64,000 nucleotides of DNA, taken from contig JAFYAQ010000011.1 of the NCBI GenBank assembly GCA_017540645.1, positions 1 to 64,000 of the forward strand. Direction: 5' to 3'. A program made the position numbers and the translations under genes. The DNA comes from Oscillospiraceae bacterium (lineage in GTDB: Bacteria > Bacillota > Clostridia > Oscillospirales > Oscillospiraceae). Of this stretch, positions 42,555 through 49,930 are shown one piece after another; position 1 is the first letter of the stretch; every line of letters starts with the position of its first letter. Under the pieces are notes generated by a model that was not told the DNA's origin, ran no database searches, and saw only the letters and a list, made by a program, of their open reading frames with translations.

Positions 42555-43628
42555 TCAATCCACCAGGATTGCATACTCACGGTCAAAGCCTACGTATACT
42601 TGTCCCGACTCGCTGGGCAAGGCATTTCCCGGGCGAAGCTCTGCCTTGATCGGCAGCCCATTATCAAGCATCATTTTATAGCGGATGACAGACCCCAAGA
42701 AACTGGACTCGACAATGCGTGCAGGAAAAACGTTATCGGTCTGAAGCATCTGGTTCGATACAGTGATGCTTTCCGGGCGGATCAGCACAGACTTTTTTTC
42801 GCCATTCGCAGCCGTTTCAGAAGCAGAAGAACAATGGAGATGCACTCCATTTTCCAGGGCAAGACACAGCTCATCATCCGGCGCCTGCTCCACCACGCCA
42901 TCGAAGAGATTGGCCTGCCCAATGAAGTCGGCTACAAATTTTGTCTTGGGATGATTGTACAGCTCCGTCGGCTTGGACAGCTGCTCGATCCTTCCTCGGT
43001 TCATGACCGCAATCTGATCAGATATGCTCAGCGCTTCCTCCTGGTCGTGAGTAACGTACAGCGCAGTAATGTTCATTTGCTTCAGCAGGTTGCGGATTTC
43101 CGTTCTGGTCTGAACGCGGAGCTTGGCGTCAAGATTTGAAAGCGGCTCGTCAAAAAGCATGATTTTTGGGTTTACGATAAGAGCCCTCGCAAGGGAAACC
43201 CGCTGCTGCTGGCCGCCGGAAAGCTGACGGGGATACTTGCTTTCCGAGCCCTCGAGCTGAACGATGGACAGCATCTCTTCTGCTTTTTCCCGCAAAACCG
43301 CCTTATCGCGAATCTTCCTGTTGCGCAAACCGTAAACCACATTTTCAAATACCGTCATATGGGGGAAAAGTGCATAATTTTGAAACACCATCGCCACATC
43401 TCGCTTATAGGGTGGGACGTTTGTGACGTCAATCCCCTCGAATTTGATGCTGCCCTCAGTAGGCGGGATCAGCCCGGCGATCATACGCAATGTCGTTGTC
43501 TTCCCGCAGCCGCTTGCCCCCAGGAGAGAAATAATCTCACCTTTCTGAACGCCAAGGCTGATGTGATCGACTGCCCGAAATGATTTATAATCCTTGACGA
43601 TCTCGCATAGTTCTACTTGATATTGCAT
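42555..43628 (-). CDS. ABC transporter ATP-binding protein, PotA-like
   Basis: A 357-residue ATPase driving the transporter. Walker A is GASGCGKTT, the Q-loop VFQNYALFP, signature LSGGQQQR, Walker B IMLFDEP, and the C-terminal third is a TOBE-type domain (VLIRPESITVS). First gene of the operon, with a GGAGGAAAAA site; a promoter lies about 70-90 bases upstream. Nothing points to loss of function. Confidence 0.93.
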   Translation of the reverse strand: MQYQVELCEIVKDYKSFRAVDHISLGVQKGEIISLLGASGCGKTTTLRMIAGLIPPTEGSIKFEGIDVTNVPPYKRDVAMVFQNYALFPHMTVFENVVYGLRNRKIRDKAVLREKAEEMLSIVQLEGSESKYPRQLSGGQQQRVSLARALIVNPKIMLFDEPLSNLDAKLRVQTRTEIRNLLKQMNITALYVTHDQEEALSISDQIAVMNRGRIEQLSKPTELYNHPKTKFVADFIGQANLFDGVVEQAPDDELCLALENGVHLHCSSASETAANGEKKSVLIRPESITVSNQMLQTDNVFPARIVESSFLGSVIRYKMMLDNGLPIKAELRPGNALPSESGQVYVGFDREYAILVD

Positions 43629-43690
43629 CGTTTTTCCTCCGGCATTAATATATTCAACTGACGGTAGTTTTAGTATCTCTTCGACACTAA

Positions 43691-43719
43691 CAATTACATC
43701 ACCCTGTATGAATTGTCAA
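43691..43719 (-). promoter_or_regulatory. Promoter of the ABC-transporter operon
   Basis: On the minus strand TTGACA (43719-43714) and TAATTG (43696-43691), spacer 17 bases. It precedes the ATPase gene by about 60 bases and lies next to the repeats at 43757-43899. Confidence 0.6.
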
Positions 43720-43756
43720 GCAAAAAAATATACAAATATAATCCGATGGTTTTGTG

Positions 43757-43784
43757 CACAACAGACGTTATTTTCGCTGTTGTG
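43757..43784. repeat. Inverted repeat in the divergent transporter/gntR region
   Basis: CACAACAG at 43757-43764 and CTGTTGTG at 43777-43784 form a dyad with a 12-base spacer, about 40 bases upstream of the transporter -35 box. A plausible operator. Confidence 0.5.
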
Positions 43785-43795
43785 TATCTTTCTTA

Positions 43796-43837
43796 ATATT
43801 TGTCGCCTTTTTATGATATTTATCGCCTTTTTTATGA
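43796..43837. repeat. Tandem direct repeat of about 20 bases
   Basis: Two adjacent copies of ATATTTRTCGCCTTTTT(T)ATGA occupy 43796-43816 and 43816-43837, differing by one substitution and one T. The 20-base period equals about two helical turns, so two protein dimers could bind the same face. Confidence 0.65.
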
Positions 43838-43877
43838 ACTTTTTCAACAGATTAGTTTTTTTCTTTTTTATTTGATT

Positions 43878-43899
43878 AATGTATATAATGGTATACATT
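43878..43899. promoter_or_regulatory. Palindrome AATGTATA-N6-TATACATT, GntR-type operator
   Basis: Perfect 8-base arms around TAATGG. Operators with GTATAC-like cores are common for GntR proteins. It is about 50-75 bases upstream of the gntR -35 box. Confidence 0.5.
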
Positions 43900-43951
43900 A
43901 TATTGTATCATTTCATCTTTCACCCGTTTTTGAAAAATGATTCATGCTCTA

Positions 43952-43980
43952 TTGACTTTGTTGTATAGTTGTTTTATACT
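43952..43980 (+). promoter_or_regulatory. Promoter of the gntR pair
   Basis: TTGACT (43952-43957) and TATACT (43975-43980), 17-base spacer. The leader from there to the GTG at 44090 is about 100 bases without an obvious structure. Confidence 0.65.
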
Positions 43981-44089
43981 CTGCTGGGAGCTTGTGCAGC
44001 CCCACAAAGTCTTTTGTTTGAATCAGACTGGACATTTGGAATTTGGCTCCTGCCTTCCAGACCAGCATGTTATGCAAAGGAGCAGCTTT

Positions 44090-45094
44090 GTGAAAAACAG
44101 CGATTTCGTTATCTCGGCAGATCAAAATGAACCAATCTATAAGCAGCTTGCCAATCAAATCACTGCCGCAATCAACGATGGAGTATTCCGTCCGGGCGAC
44201 CGTTTGCCGACAGGAAAAGAGATGCTCGAAAAGTACAAAATATCCCGTGGAACGCTGAATGCCGCATATAAGCAGCTGGCTAAAAACGGGCTGATTACTG
44301 TCACGCAGGGCAAGGGCACGTTTGTAAGAGGCCACGAAACGGCTTCTCACAGCATCGAAACAATCGACTATTATCTGGATGAGTTGTCGAAGCTCCTCAG
44401 TCTGGACGAGTTAGAAGCTCTGATATACCGCCAGCTCCAACAGTACAGCCGTAGCGCGACGGTCAGAATTGCTGTGGTGGAGAGCTGTCCGGAAATCCAA
44501 AGCTTCATGGTGGAATCTCTTTCCTCTTTTAAGGACATATCGATCAGCGCGTATCAGGTCGAGCAGCTGCTGGAAGAGTCCCCTTCCATTATGAAAAACG
44601 ACCTCTTTGTCTCTGAGCAAAGCAATCTTGCGCGTCTGATGAGTACGGACCAGATGTCGGAGAAAAAAGATTCCATCGCGCCTGTCGCACTCACATATTG
44701 CAGTGATTCTTTATGTGGCTTCGCCGCTATCCCTTCCGGTGCGTCTATCGGACTTTTGTGTAATACGAGAAAGTTTTTCGAGACCTGCAGGTGGGAGCTC
44801 TCTGAAATAGACAGCGCCCTGATGCCAAATTCGTTTTTCCCTATAGGGAACCATTCCTCTGCGGATTTCTCTGTCTTTCTTGCCAAAAGCACCGTCGTTT
44901 TAACGATAGGAGAGCCCGACCGGCTCCTGTGTGAAGAGCAGTTGCAGCTCCTTCAGGAATGGGCCGATCGTGGCGGCCAGATAATCCTGTTGAAAAAGAC
45001 GCTCGATAAAGGATCGATGCTGTATATTGGTGACTGTATTCGCGAACTGTTGATGCGCGGAAGCACCAAGCGGACATATGTCAGCAGTAAATAA
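44090..45094 (+). CDS. GntR-type regulator with atypical C-terminal domain (1)
   Basis: A 334-residue protein. Residues about 8-75 are a GntR winged helix (EPIYKQLANQITAAINDGVF, RPGDRLPTGKEMLEKYKISRGTL). The C-terminal 240 residues are not a FadR, HutC, MocR or YtrA domain that I recognise; they start VRIAVVESCPEIQSFMVE like a receiver/Rossmann fold. I chose GTG 44090, 7 bases after AAAGGAG; an ATG at 44072 overlaps that site. A related gene follows 34 bases later. Confidence 0.8.
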   Translation: MKNSDFVISADQNEPIYKQLANQITAAINDGVFRPGDRLPTGKEMLEKYKISRGTLNAAYKQLAKNGLITVTQGKGTFVRGHETASHSIETIDYYLDELSKLLSLDELEALIYRQLQQYSRSATVRIAVVESCPEIQSFMVESLSSFKDISISAYQVEQLLEESPSIMKNDLFVSEQSNLARLMSTDQMSEKKDSIAPVALTYCSDSLCGFAAIPSGASIGLLCNTRKFFETCRWELSEIDSALMPNSFFPIGNHSSADFSVFLAKSTVVLTIGEPDRLLCEEQLQLLQEWADRGGQIILLKKTLDKGSMLYIGDCIRELLMRGSTKRTYVSSK

Positions 45095-45128
45095 GCACCG
45101 CATATCGGATTGCAGATAGGAAAAGAAT

Positions 45129-46130
45129 ATGCATCAAATAACTATTCAGAAAAAAAGCAAAACGCCAATTTATCGGCAGCTTCAAGAGCAACTTGCCGAT
45201 CTGATCTATTCCGGAGAGCTGCGTGAGGGAGACGCCCTTCCCACAGAGAAGGAGCTCTCGGAGGCGACGGGAGTATCGATAGGAACGATAAAACATGCAT
45301 ACGCCGAGCTTTCGGCGATAGGGCTGTTGAACCGCGTACAGGGCAGTGGGACATACGTGAATCGCGCAATGGATCCCGCTCTTGTACAGGTCAATCAAAA
45401 AAGCAACGAAATCGTTGACGGCATGTTGGATGAACTTTTCAGAATGCGCCTGTCGGACAATGAAATACAGACCTTGATCGAGTCTAAGTTGCAGTGGCGC
45501 CGGCAGAAGGTTGCCGGTCTGAGAATTGCTGTCGTCGACTGCAATATAGAGACGCTCAGCCTCATCAGCGGACAATTGAACAAGTTTTCGGACGTAAATG
45601 TAACGGAAATGATTTTGGGCGACCTGCAGTATGCGCCTCATCGCCTAACGATGGGGTATGATCTGATCCTCACCACAAAGACGCACTATCTTCAGTTGAG
45701 CGAGCTTGCTCCAACGGTAGTGGACAAAATCATCAAAGTTGCGATTGTTCCCTCCATCCAGACTTCCTATAAAATCGCCCGCCTTCACAACAATATGACG
45801 ATCGGCATCTGGTGCATGAGCCAGGAATTTGCAGAGGCTGTCTATCAGAACGTGTCGGCTCTCGGGCACAGAATGATGAATATGGATTACTATCTCGACA
45901 GCGACGCCGGAGATCTGAAATCCTTCCTGAGCGGAAAAGATGTACTTGTCATTCCCTTTGACTATATTCGTCTCGGGGCGGCCGAGGATGCGGAGATGAT
46001 CCAGCAGTTCCAGAGGCAGGGCGGTCAGGTGATCCCTTTTGACTACCGCATTGACGAGGGATCTATGATCCACGTCAGTTATGAACTTGAACGTTGCAGA
46101 AAGCAAAAAAACTCCTTGGCAAAAAATTAA
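45129..46130 (+). CDS. GntR-type regulator with atypical C-terminal domain (2)
   Basis: A 333-residue paralogue of the preceding gene: GntR head (TPIYRQLQEQLADLIYSGEL, REGDALPTEKELSEATGVS) and a tail starting LRIAVVDCNIETLSLISGQL, YDLILTTKTHYLQLSEL. The two share layout, length and the motif near the end (GGQIILLKK / GGQVIPFDY then DxGSM). The pair may work as a heterodimer or sense two related ligands. Divergent to the transporter operon, and followed by a MATE exporter 21 bases later. Confidence 0.8.
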   Translation: MHQITIQKKSKTPIYRQLQEQLADLIYSGELREGDALPTEKELSEATGVSIGTIKHAYAELSAIGLLNRVQGSGTYVNRAMDPALVQVNQKSNEIVDGMLDELFRMRLSDNEIQTLIESKLQWRRQKVAGLRIAVVDCNIETLSLISGQLNKFSDVNVTEMILGDLQYAPHRLTMGYDLILTTKTHYLQLSELAPTVVDKIIKVAIVPSIQTSYKIARLHNNMTIGIWCMSQEFAEAVYQNVSALGHRMMNMDYYLDSDAGDLKSFLSGKDVLVIPFDYIRLGAAEDAEMIQQFQRQGGQVIPFDYRIDEGSMIHVSYELERCRKQKNSLAKN

Positions 46131-46151
46131 GCTTGCAGGAAAACAGACTGT

Positions 46152-47564
46152 ATGAAACTGTTCGAAGTTGCCTCTTCGGATCGCATGGAGACGGCGCCGA
46201 TCGTTCCGCTTATCCTGTCCATGTCCACCCCCGTGATGGTCATGCTGCTTACACAGGCTCTCTACACCTTTGTAGACAGCATCTATGTGACACGGTTGAG
46301 CAGCCAGGCGTTTACCGCGGTATCTCTTGTCATTCCGCTTCAATCGTTCGTAACCGCGGTCAGCTGCGGAACCGGAGTTGGAGTCAATGTGCTCATGTCG
46401 ACGGCTTTCGGGAAAAAGCGTGCGGATGATGCGTTTGCCATAGCTATACATGGTCTTCTTTTAGCTGTACTGGACTGGCTTTTGTTCCTTATCCTCAGTT
46501 TTTTTGCGCTGGATGCCTTCTTTGATATTTACGCCGTTTCAAACGAGGTCCGTGCGCTCGGTACTGAATATATCCGAATCCTTGTATGGGCGTCTCTTTT
46601 CGTATTTGTATCCACAGTCTGTTCCCGCATCCTTCAATCCACCGGAAACATGAGTTTTCCGATGCTTTTTGAACTGATCGGCGCCGTTGTGAATATCGTG
46701 CTCGATCCGATCATGATTTTTGGATTGTTTGGCTTTCCTCGTCTTGGAATCACCGGAGCAGCTATTGCAACTGCCACCGGGCAGCTATGCACGATGCTCC
46801 TGATGCTGTATATGTTAATACGAAGGCGCGACCTTTTGCCGCATCGTGCTTCTGTCTTAAAGGCATCCTTTTCCACCATAAAAGATATCTGCGTTTTTGG
46901 CTTTCCTACCATGATCATGTATTCTATGTGTACATTTTACATTGCAGGCCTGAATGCAGTTGCCGTTCATTTTTCTGAAGCGGCGGTGTCCGCCATCGGC
47001 ATTTATTATAAATTGCAATCGTTTCTCCTGGTTCCCACGAACGGGCTCAATCAGGGAATTACTCCACTGCTGGGGTATAACTACGGCTCCGGCAATTATC
47101 TACGCCTGTGGAGGACCTTGTTTGTTTCTACTGTGATCTCCTTTTTATCGCTCTGTACAGGGACGCTCTGCTTTTGGCTCTTTACCAGAAATCTTCTCGA
47201 GATGTTTTCTCCCACAGCGGAATTGCTTTCCGTCGGTATCCCTGCCCTGCGGATTATCAGCACCAGCTTCCCCTTTTTTGTATTTACCATTTTGAACCCC
47301 ACGCTTTTTCAGGCAACAGGGCATATAAAAGAAAACGTCTTTGTCACGATCGTGCGTCAGATTATCTGCCTTGTTCCCCTTGCGGTTATTTTTTCTCGCT
47401 TTGGGTTGACGTATATGTGGCTTACATTTCCCGTCTCAGAGTTGATTGCCGCCGTGCTTGCCCTGTGGTATACCTATAAGCTGTACACGGGGGTCCTGCA
47501 AATCAAAGAGGAGGCAGTTTCACCTTTTTACAATAAACGTATCCGAGATGTTGGACGCTTTTAA
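46152..47564 (+). CDS. MATE family efflux transporter
   Basis: A 470-residue membrane protein with about 12 segments in two halves. Typical blocks: IVPLILSMSTPVMVMLLTQALYTFVDSIYV, GAVVNIVLDPIMIFG, TATGQLCTMLL, LNQGITPLLGYNYGSG. It belongs to the Na+- or H+-driven MATE exporters (NorM/DinF-like). It is the last gene of the gntR transcript, so it may export a metabolite linked to the regulated system. AGGA lies 11 bases before the ATG. Confidence 0.9.
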   Translation: MKLFEVASSDRMETAPIVPLILSMSTPVMVMLLTQALYTFVDSIYVTRLSSQAFTAVSLVIPLQSFVTAVSCGTGVGVNVLMSTAFGKKRADDAFAIAIHGLLLAVLDWLLFLILSFFALDAFFDIYAVSNEVRALGTEYIRILVWASLFVFVSTVCSRILQSTGNMSFPMLFELIGAVVNIVLDPIMIFGLFGFPRLGITGAAIATATGQLCTMLLMLYMLIRRRDLLPHRASVLKASFSTIKDICVFGFPTMIMYSMCTFYIAGLNAVAVHFSEAAVSAIGIYYKLQSFLLVPTNGLNQGITPLLGYNYGSGNYLRLWRTLFVSTVISFLSLCTGTLCFWLFTRNLLEMFSPTAELLSVGIPALRIISTSFPFFVFTILNPTLFQATGHIKENVFVTIVRQIICLVPLAVIFSRFGLTYMWLTFPVSELIAAVLALWYTYKLYTGVLQIKEEAVSPFYNKRIRDVGRF

Positions 47565-47640
47565 GCAAAGCAGACCGGGCATGTGCGGCTGAGGCCTTCG
47601 ATTCGGATTCGAATCCATTTCAAAACCTTCTTCTAAAAGA

Positions 47641-47671
47641 AACAGCCACCCAGAGGGTGGCTGTTCTGTTT
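47641..47671. terminator. Terminator after the MATE gene
   Basis: AACAGCCACCC and GGGTGGCTGTT with an AGA loop, T-rich on both sides (CTGTTT, and CTTTT on the other strand). The stretch 47672-47771 has no gene. Confidence 0.85.
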
Positions 47672-47771
47672 GGAAAATGTACTGCGTTTTGATAGAAAAA
47701 CGCTTAGCGGGGTGCGCCGCCTGTTCAGGGGAGCATTTTGAACGATAGGCGCCCTGACAAAATGAAAGTTG

Positions 47772-48320
47772 TCAATTTTGCTTGCCGATGATCTTTTCCA
47801 TCCAAATCATGTTGTACCAACGACCGAATTTGTATGCGCATTGATGAAAAGTTCCAATTTTGGAAAAGCCAAGATGCTGATGGAATCGTTCGCTGTTATG
47901 GGTCAGATATTCATCCTCCGCAATCGGATCACCGATACATGCGTACAGGTTCAGAATGCCCATATTCTTAAGGGCCTGCTCCAATGCTTCATACAGTGCA
48001 CGCCCATAGCCACGACCTTTTGCGCCATGATCCAGATAAATCGATGACTCACAGGAATAACGATAAGCTTCCCGTACTTTGAACGGACCCGCATAAGCAT
48101 ATCCCTGTATTACACCGTCTTCTTCCAAAACCAGATATGGGTATTTTGTGAGTGTCTTTGCTATACGGGCGCGAAATTCGTCCAAAGAGGGAACGGTGCA
48201 CTCAAATGAAATGGCTGTGTTTTCAACATAATAGGAATAGATGTCAAGCAAACGCTTTGCATGAAAGAGCTTGACGCTACCATTCTCCGGGAGTTCATCG
48301 ACCACATTGAGATTTCTCAC
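47772..48320 (-). CDS. GNAT acetyltransferase, phosphinothricin-acetyltransferase-like, chimeric N-terminus
   Basis: A 182-residue GNAT enzyme. From about residue 20 on it matches the PAT-like group (AKRLLDIYSYYVENTAISFE, VPSLDEFRARI, DHGAKGRGYGRALYEALE acetyl-CoA loop, HNSERFHQHLGF). The first 19 residues look foreign: on the opposite strand the same bases encode the tail of a serine recombinase, whose homology begins at 48261-48264, almost exactly where GNAT homology begins. So the gene's original 5' end seems replaced at an insertion or deletion joint. It could still be expressed from ATG 48320. Substrate unknown. Confidence 0.75.
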   Translation of the reverse strand: MRNLNVVDELPENGSVKLFHAKRLLDIYSYYVENTAISFECTVPSLDEFRARIAKTLTKYPYLVLEEDGVIQGYAYAGPFKVREAYRYSCESSIYLDHGAKGRGYGRALYEALEQALKNMGILNLYACIGDPIAEDEYLTHNSERFHQHLGFSKIGTFHQCAYKFGRWYNMIWMEKIIGKQN

Positions 48321-48443
48321 GCTAACAGAGAATCCAAGACGCGAGAGATCACCATCGTTTATAACTTTATCGGTGCATTTGATTTTTCACGGGCTATCGA
48401 AGAAGTCCATCATTCCAATCAAAAACAGCAAGAAACGGCATAG
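48261..48443 (+). pseudogene. C-terminal tail of a large serine recombinase (DUF4368)
   Basis: Sixty codons ending in a stop: ELDATILREFIDHIEISHANR followed by KTREITIVYNFIGAFDFSRA. This is the DUF4368 tail of TndX/TnpX-type large serine recombinases of clostridial conjugative transposons. The catalytic and zinc-ribbon parts are missing. Such recombinase genes sit at the end of their element, and this one ends 57 bases before the inferred right island border. It overlaps the first codons of the GNAT gene on the other strand. Confidence 0.8.
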
Positions 48444-48500
48444 CCGTTTGAGCTATACCGTTCCTTGCTCCAATGTTTTCTTAATTCACCGCCCCATCGG

Positions 48501-48515
48501 GCACGTTCTTTTTTT
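48501..48515 (-). terminator. Right arm of the terminator split by the island
   Basis: GCACGTTCTTTTTTT (plus strand) would pair with AAAAAAAGGCCGTGC at 28729-28743. Together they would give a stem with A and U tracts on its outer ends, i.e. a bidirectional terminator for trpS and nfnB. Here the arm also sits beside a local GCCC/GGGC repeat, so a reduced terminator may remain. Confidence 0.55.
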
Positions 48516-48526
48516 GTGATAAAGAA

Positions 48527-49930
48527 TTACGCTTTGGCCTTGATGTACTCGTCGATGGCGGCGGCGGCCTTCTTGCCCGCGCCCATGGCCAGGATAACGG
48601 TGGCCGCGCCGGTCACGGCGTCGCCGCCGGCGTACACACCCTCCCGGGTGGTCTTGCCGTTCTCGTCGGCGATCAGGCAGCCGTGGGCGTTGGCCTCCAG
48701 ACCCTCGGTGGTCATGCGCAGCAGGGGGTTGGGGCTGGTGCCCAGAGCGTCGATCATGGCGTCCACGGGCAGGACGAACTCGCTGCCGGGGATGGCCTTG
48801 GGACGGCGGCGGCCCTTCTCGTCGGGCTCGCCCAGCTCCATCTTGATGCACTTGATGCCGATCACGTGGCCGCCCTCGTCGCCCAGGACTTCCACGGGAT
48901 TGGTCAGCAGCTGGAATTCCACTTCCTCCTCCATGGCGTGGTGGACCTCCTCCTTACGGGCGGGGACCTCCTCCATGCCGCGGCGGTAGACGATGTATAC
49001 CTTCTCAGCACCCAGCCGCTTGGCGCAGCGGGCGGCGTCCATGGCCACGTTGCCGGCGCCGACCACGGCCACCCGCTTGTGGTGCTTGATGGGGGTATCG
49101 TAATCGTCCCGGTAGGCCTTCATCAGGTTGATGCGGGTCAGGAACTCGTTGGCGGAGTAAACGCCCAGCAGGCTCTCGCCGGGGATGCCCAGGAAACGGG
49201 GCAGGCCCGCGCCGGAGCCCAGGAACACGGCGTCAAAGCCCTCTTCCTTCAGCAGCTCGTCCACGCTGATAGCCTGGCCGATGACGGCGTCGGTGACCAC
49301 CTTCACGCCCAGCTTCTCCAGTCCGGCCACTTCCCGGGCCACGATGGCCTTGGGCAGACGGAACTCGGGGATGCCGTAGACCAGCACGCCGCCGGCCTTG
49401 TGGAAGAGTTCATAGACGGTCACATCGTAGCCCATGCGGGCCAGATCGCCGGCGCAGGTGAGGCCGGCGGGGCCGGAGCCGACAACGGCGACCTTGTGGC
49501 CGTTGGGCTGGGGCTTTTCCACCACGGCGTCCTCTCCGGCATGAGCGGCGTGCCAGTCGGCCACAAAACGCTCCAGCCGGCCGATGCCCACGCTCTCGGC
49601 CTTCACGCCGCGGATGCACTTGCCCTCGCACTGGTTTTCCTGGGGGCAGACACGGCCGCAGACGGCGGGCAGGCTGTTGGTGGAGGTCACGATCTGATAG
49701 GCCTCCTCAAACTCCCCGGCGGCCACCTTGGCGATGAACTCGGGGATGCGCACGTTCACCGGGCAGCCGGAGACGCACAGGGGCTTTTTGCACTGGAGGC
49801 AGCGGGTGGCCTCGTCCATGGCCATCTCGGGAGTGTAGCCCAGGGCCACCTCTTCAAAGTTCTTGTTCCGTACCAGGGGCTCCTGCTCCGGCATGGGGTT
49901 CTTGGTCGGACTCATATTCGCCTTAGCCAT
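48527..49930 (-). CDS. nfnB: NADPH-side flavoprotein subunit (NfnB / GltD-like)
   Basis: A 467-residue flavin oxidoreductase with an N-terminal iron-sulfur domain (CLQCKKPLCVSGCP, then CGRVCPQENQCEGKC), an FAD-binding VAVVGSGPAGLTCAGDLA, and an NADP site VVGAGNVAMDAARCA. Alone this resembles the small subunit of glutamate synthase; with the FNR-like gene directly upstream (8-base overlap) it fits NfnB of the bifurcating NADH-dependent ferredoxin:NADP oxidoreductase in anaerobes. Last gene before the island border. Confidence 0.85.
   Translation of the reverse strand: MAKANMSPTKNPMPEQEPLVRNKNFEEVALGYTPEMAMDEATRCLQCKKPLCVSGCPVNVRIPEFIAKVAAGEFEEAYQIVTSTNSLPAVCGRVCPQENQCEGKCIRGVKAESVGIGRLERFVADWHAAHAGEDAVVEKPQPNGHKVAVVGSGPAGLTCAGDLARMGYDVTVYELFHKAGGVLVYGIPEFRLPKAIVAREVAGLEKLGVKVVTDAVIGQAISVDELLKEEGFDAVFLGSGAGLPRFLGIPGESLLGVYSANEFLTRINLMKAYRDDYDTPIKHHKRVAVVGAGNVAMDAARCAKRLGAEKVYIVYRRGMEEVPARKEEVHHAMEEEVEFQLLTNPVEVLGDEGGHVIGIKCIKMELGEPDEKGRRRPKAIPGSEFVLPVDAMIDALGTSPNPLLRMTTEGLEANAHGCLIADENGKTTREGVYAGGDAVTGAATVILAMGAGKKAAAAIDEYIKAKA

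Larger units (their letters stand above)
28744..48500. mobile_element. Acquired island, decayed integrative element
   Basis: Boundaries are inferred from the split terminator arms on both sides. Inside, base composition is visibly richer in AT than the flanks, codon use shifts, and two mobile-element remnants sit near the ends: a VirB6/TrbL-like conjugation protein fragment (29814-30776) and the tail of a large serine recombinase (48261-48443). Cargo: two LysR genes, hutU-hutI, hutH, an Lrp pseudogene, a YerC/HisR-type regulator, a six-gene ABC transporter operon, two GntR regulators, a MATE exporter and a GNAT enzyme. I see no clear attachment-site direct repeat. Confidence 0.65.

Noticed and set aside
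43937..44089. N-terminal extension of the first GntR gene
   Set aside because: The extension begins inside the promoter (-35 box at 43952) and the GntR domain and ribosome site support GTG 44090.
48480..48530. Attachment-site direct repeat at the island ends
   Set aside because: I compared the bases next to both terminator arms and found no convincing shared repeat beyond what the stem pairing explains.
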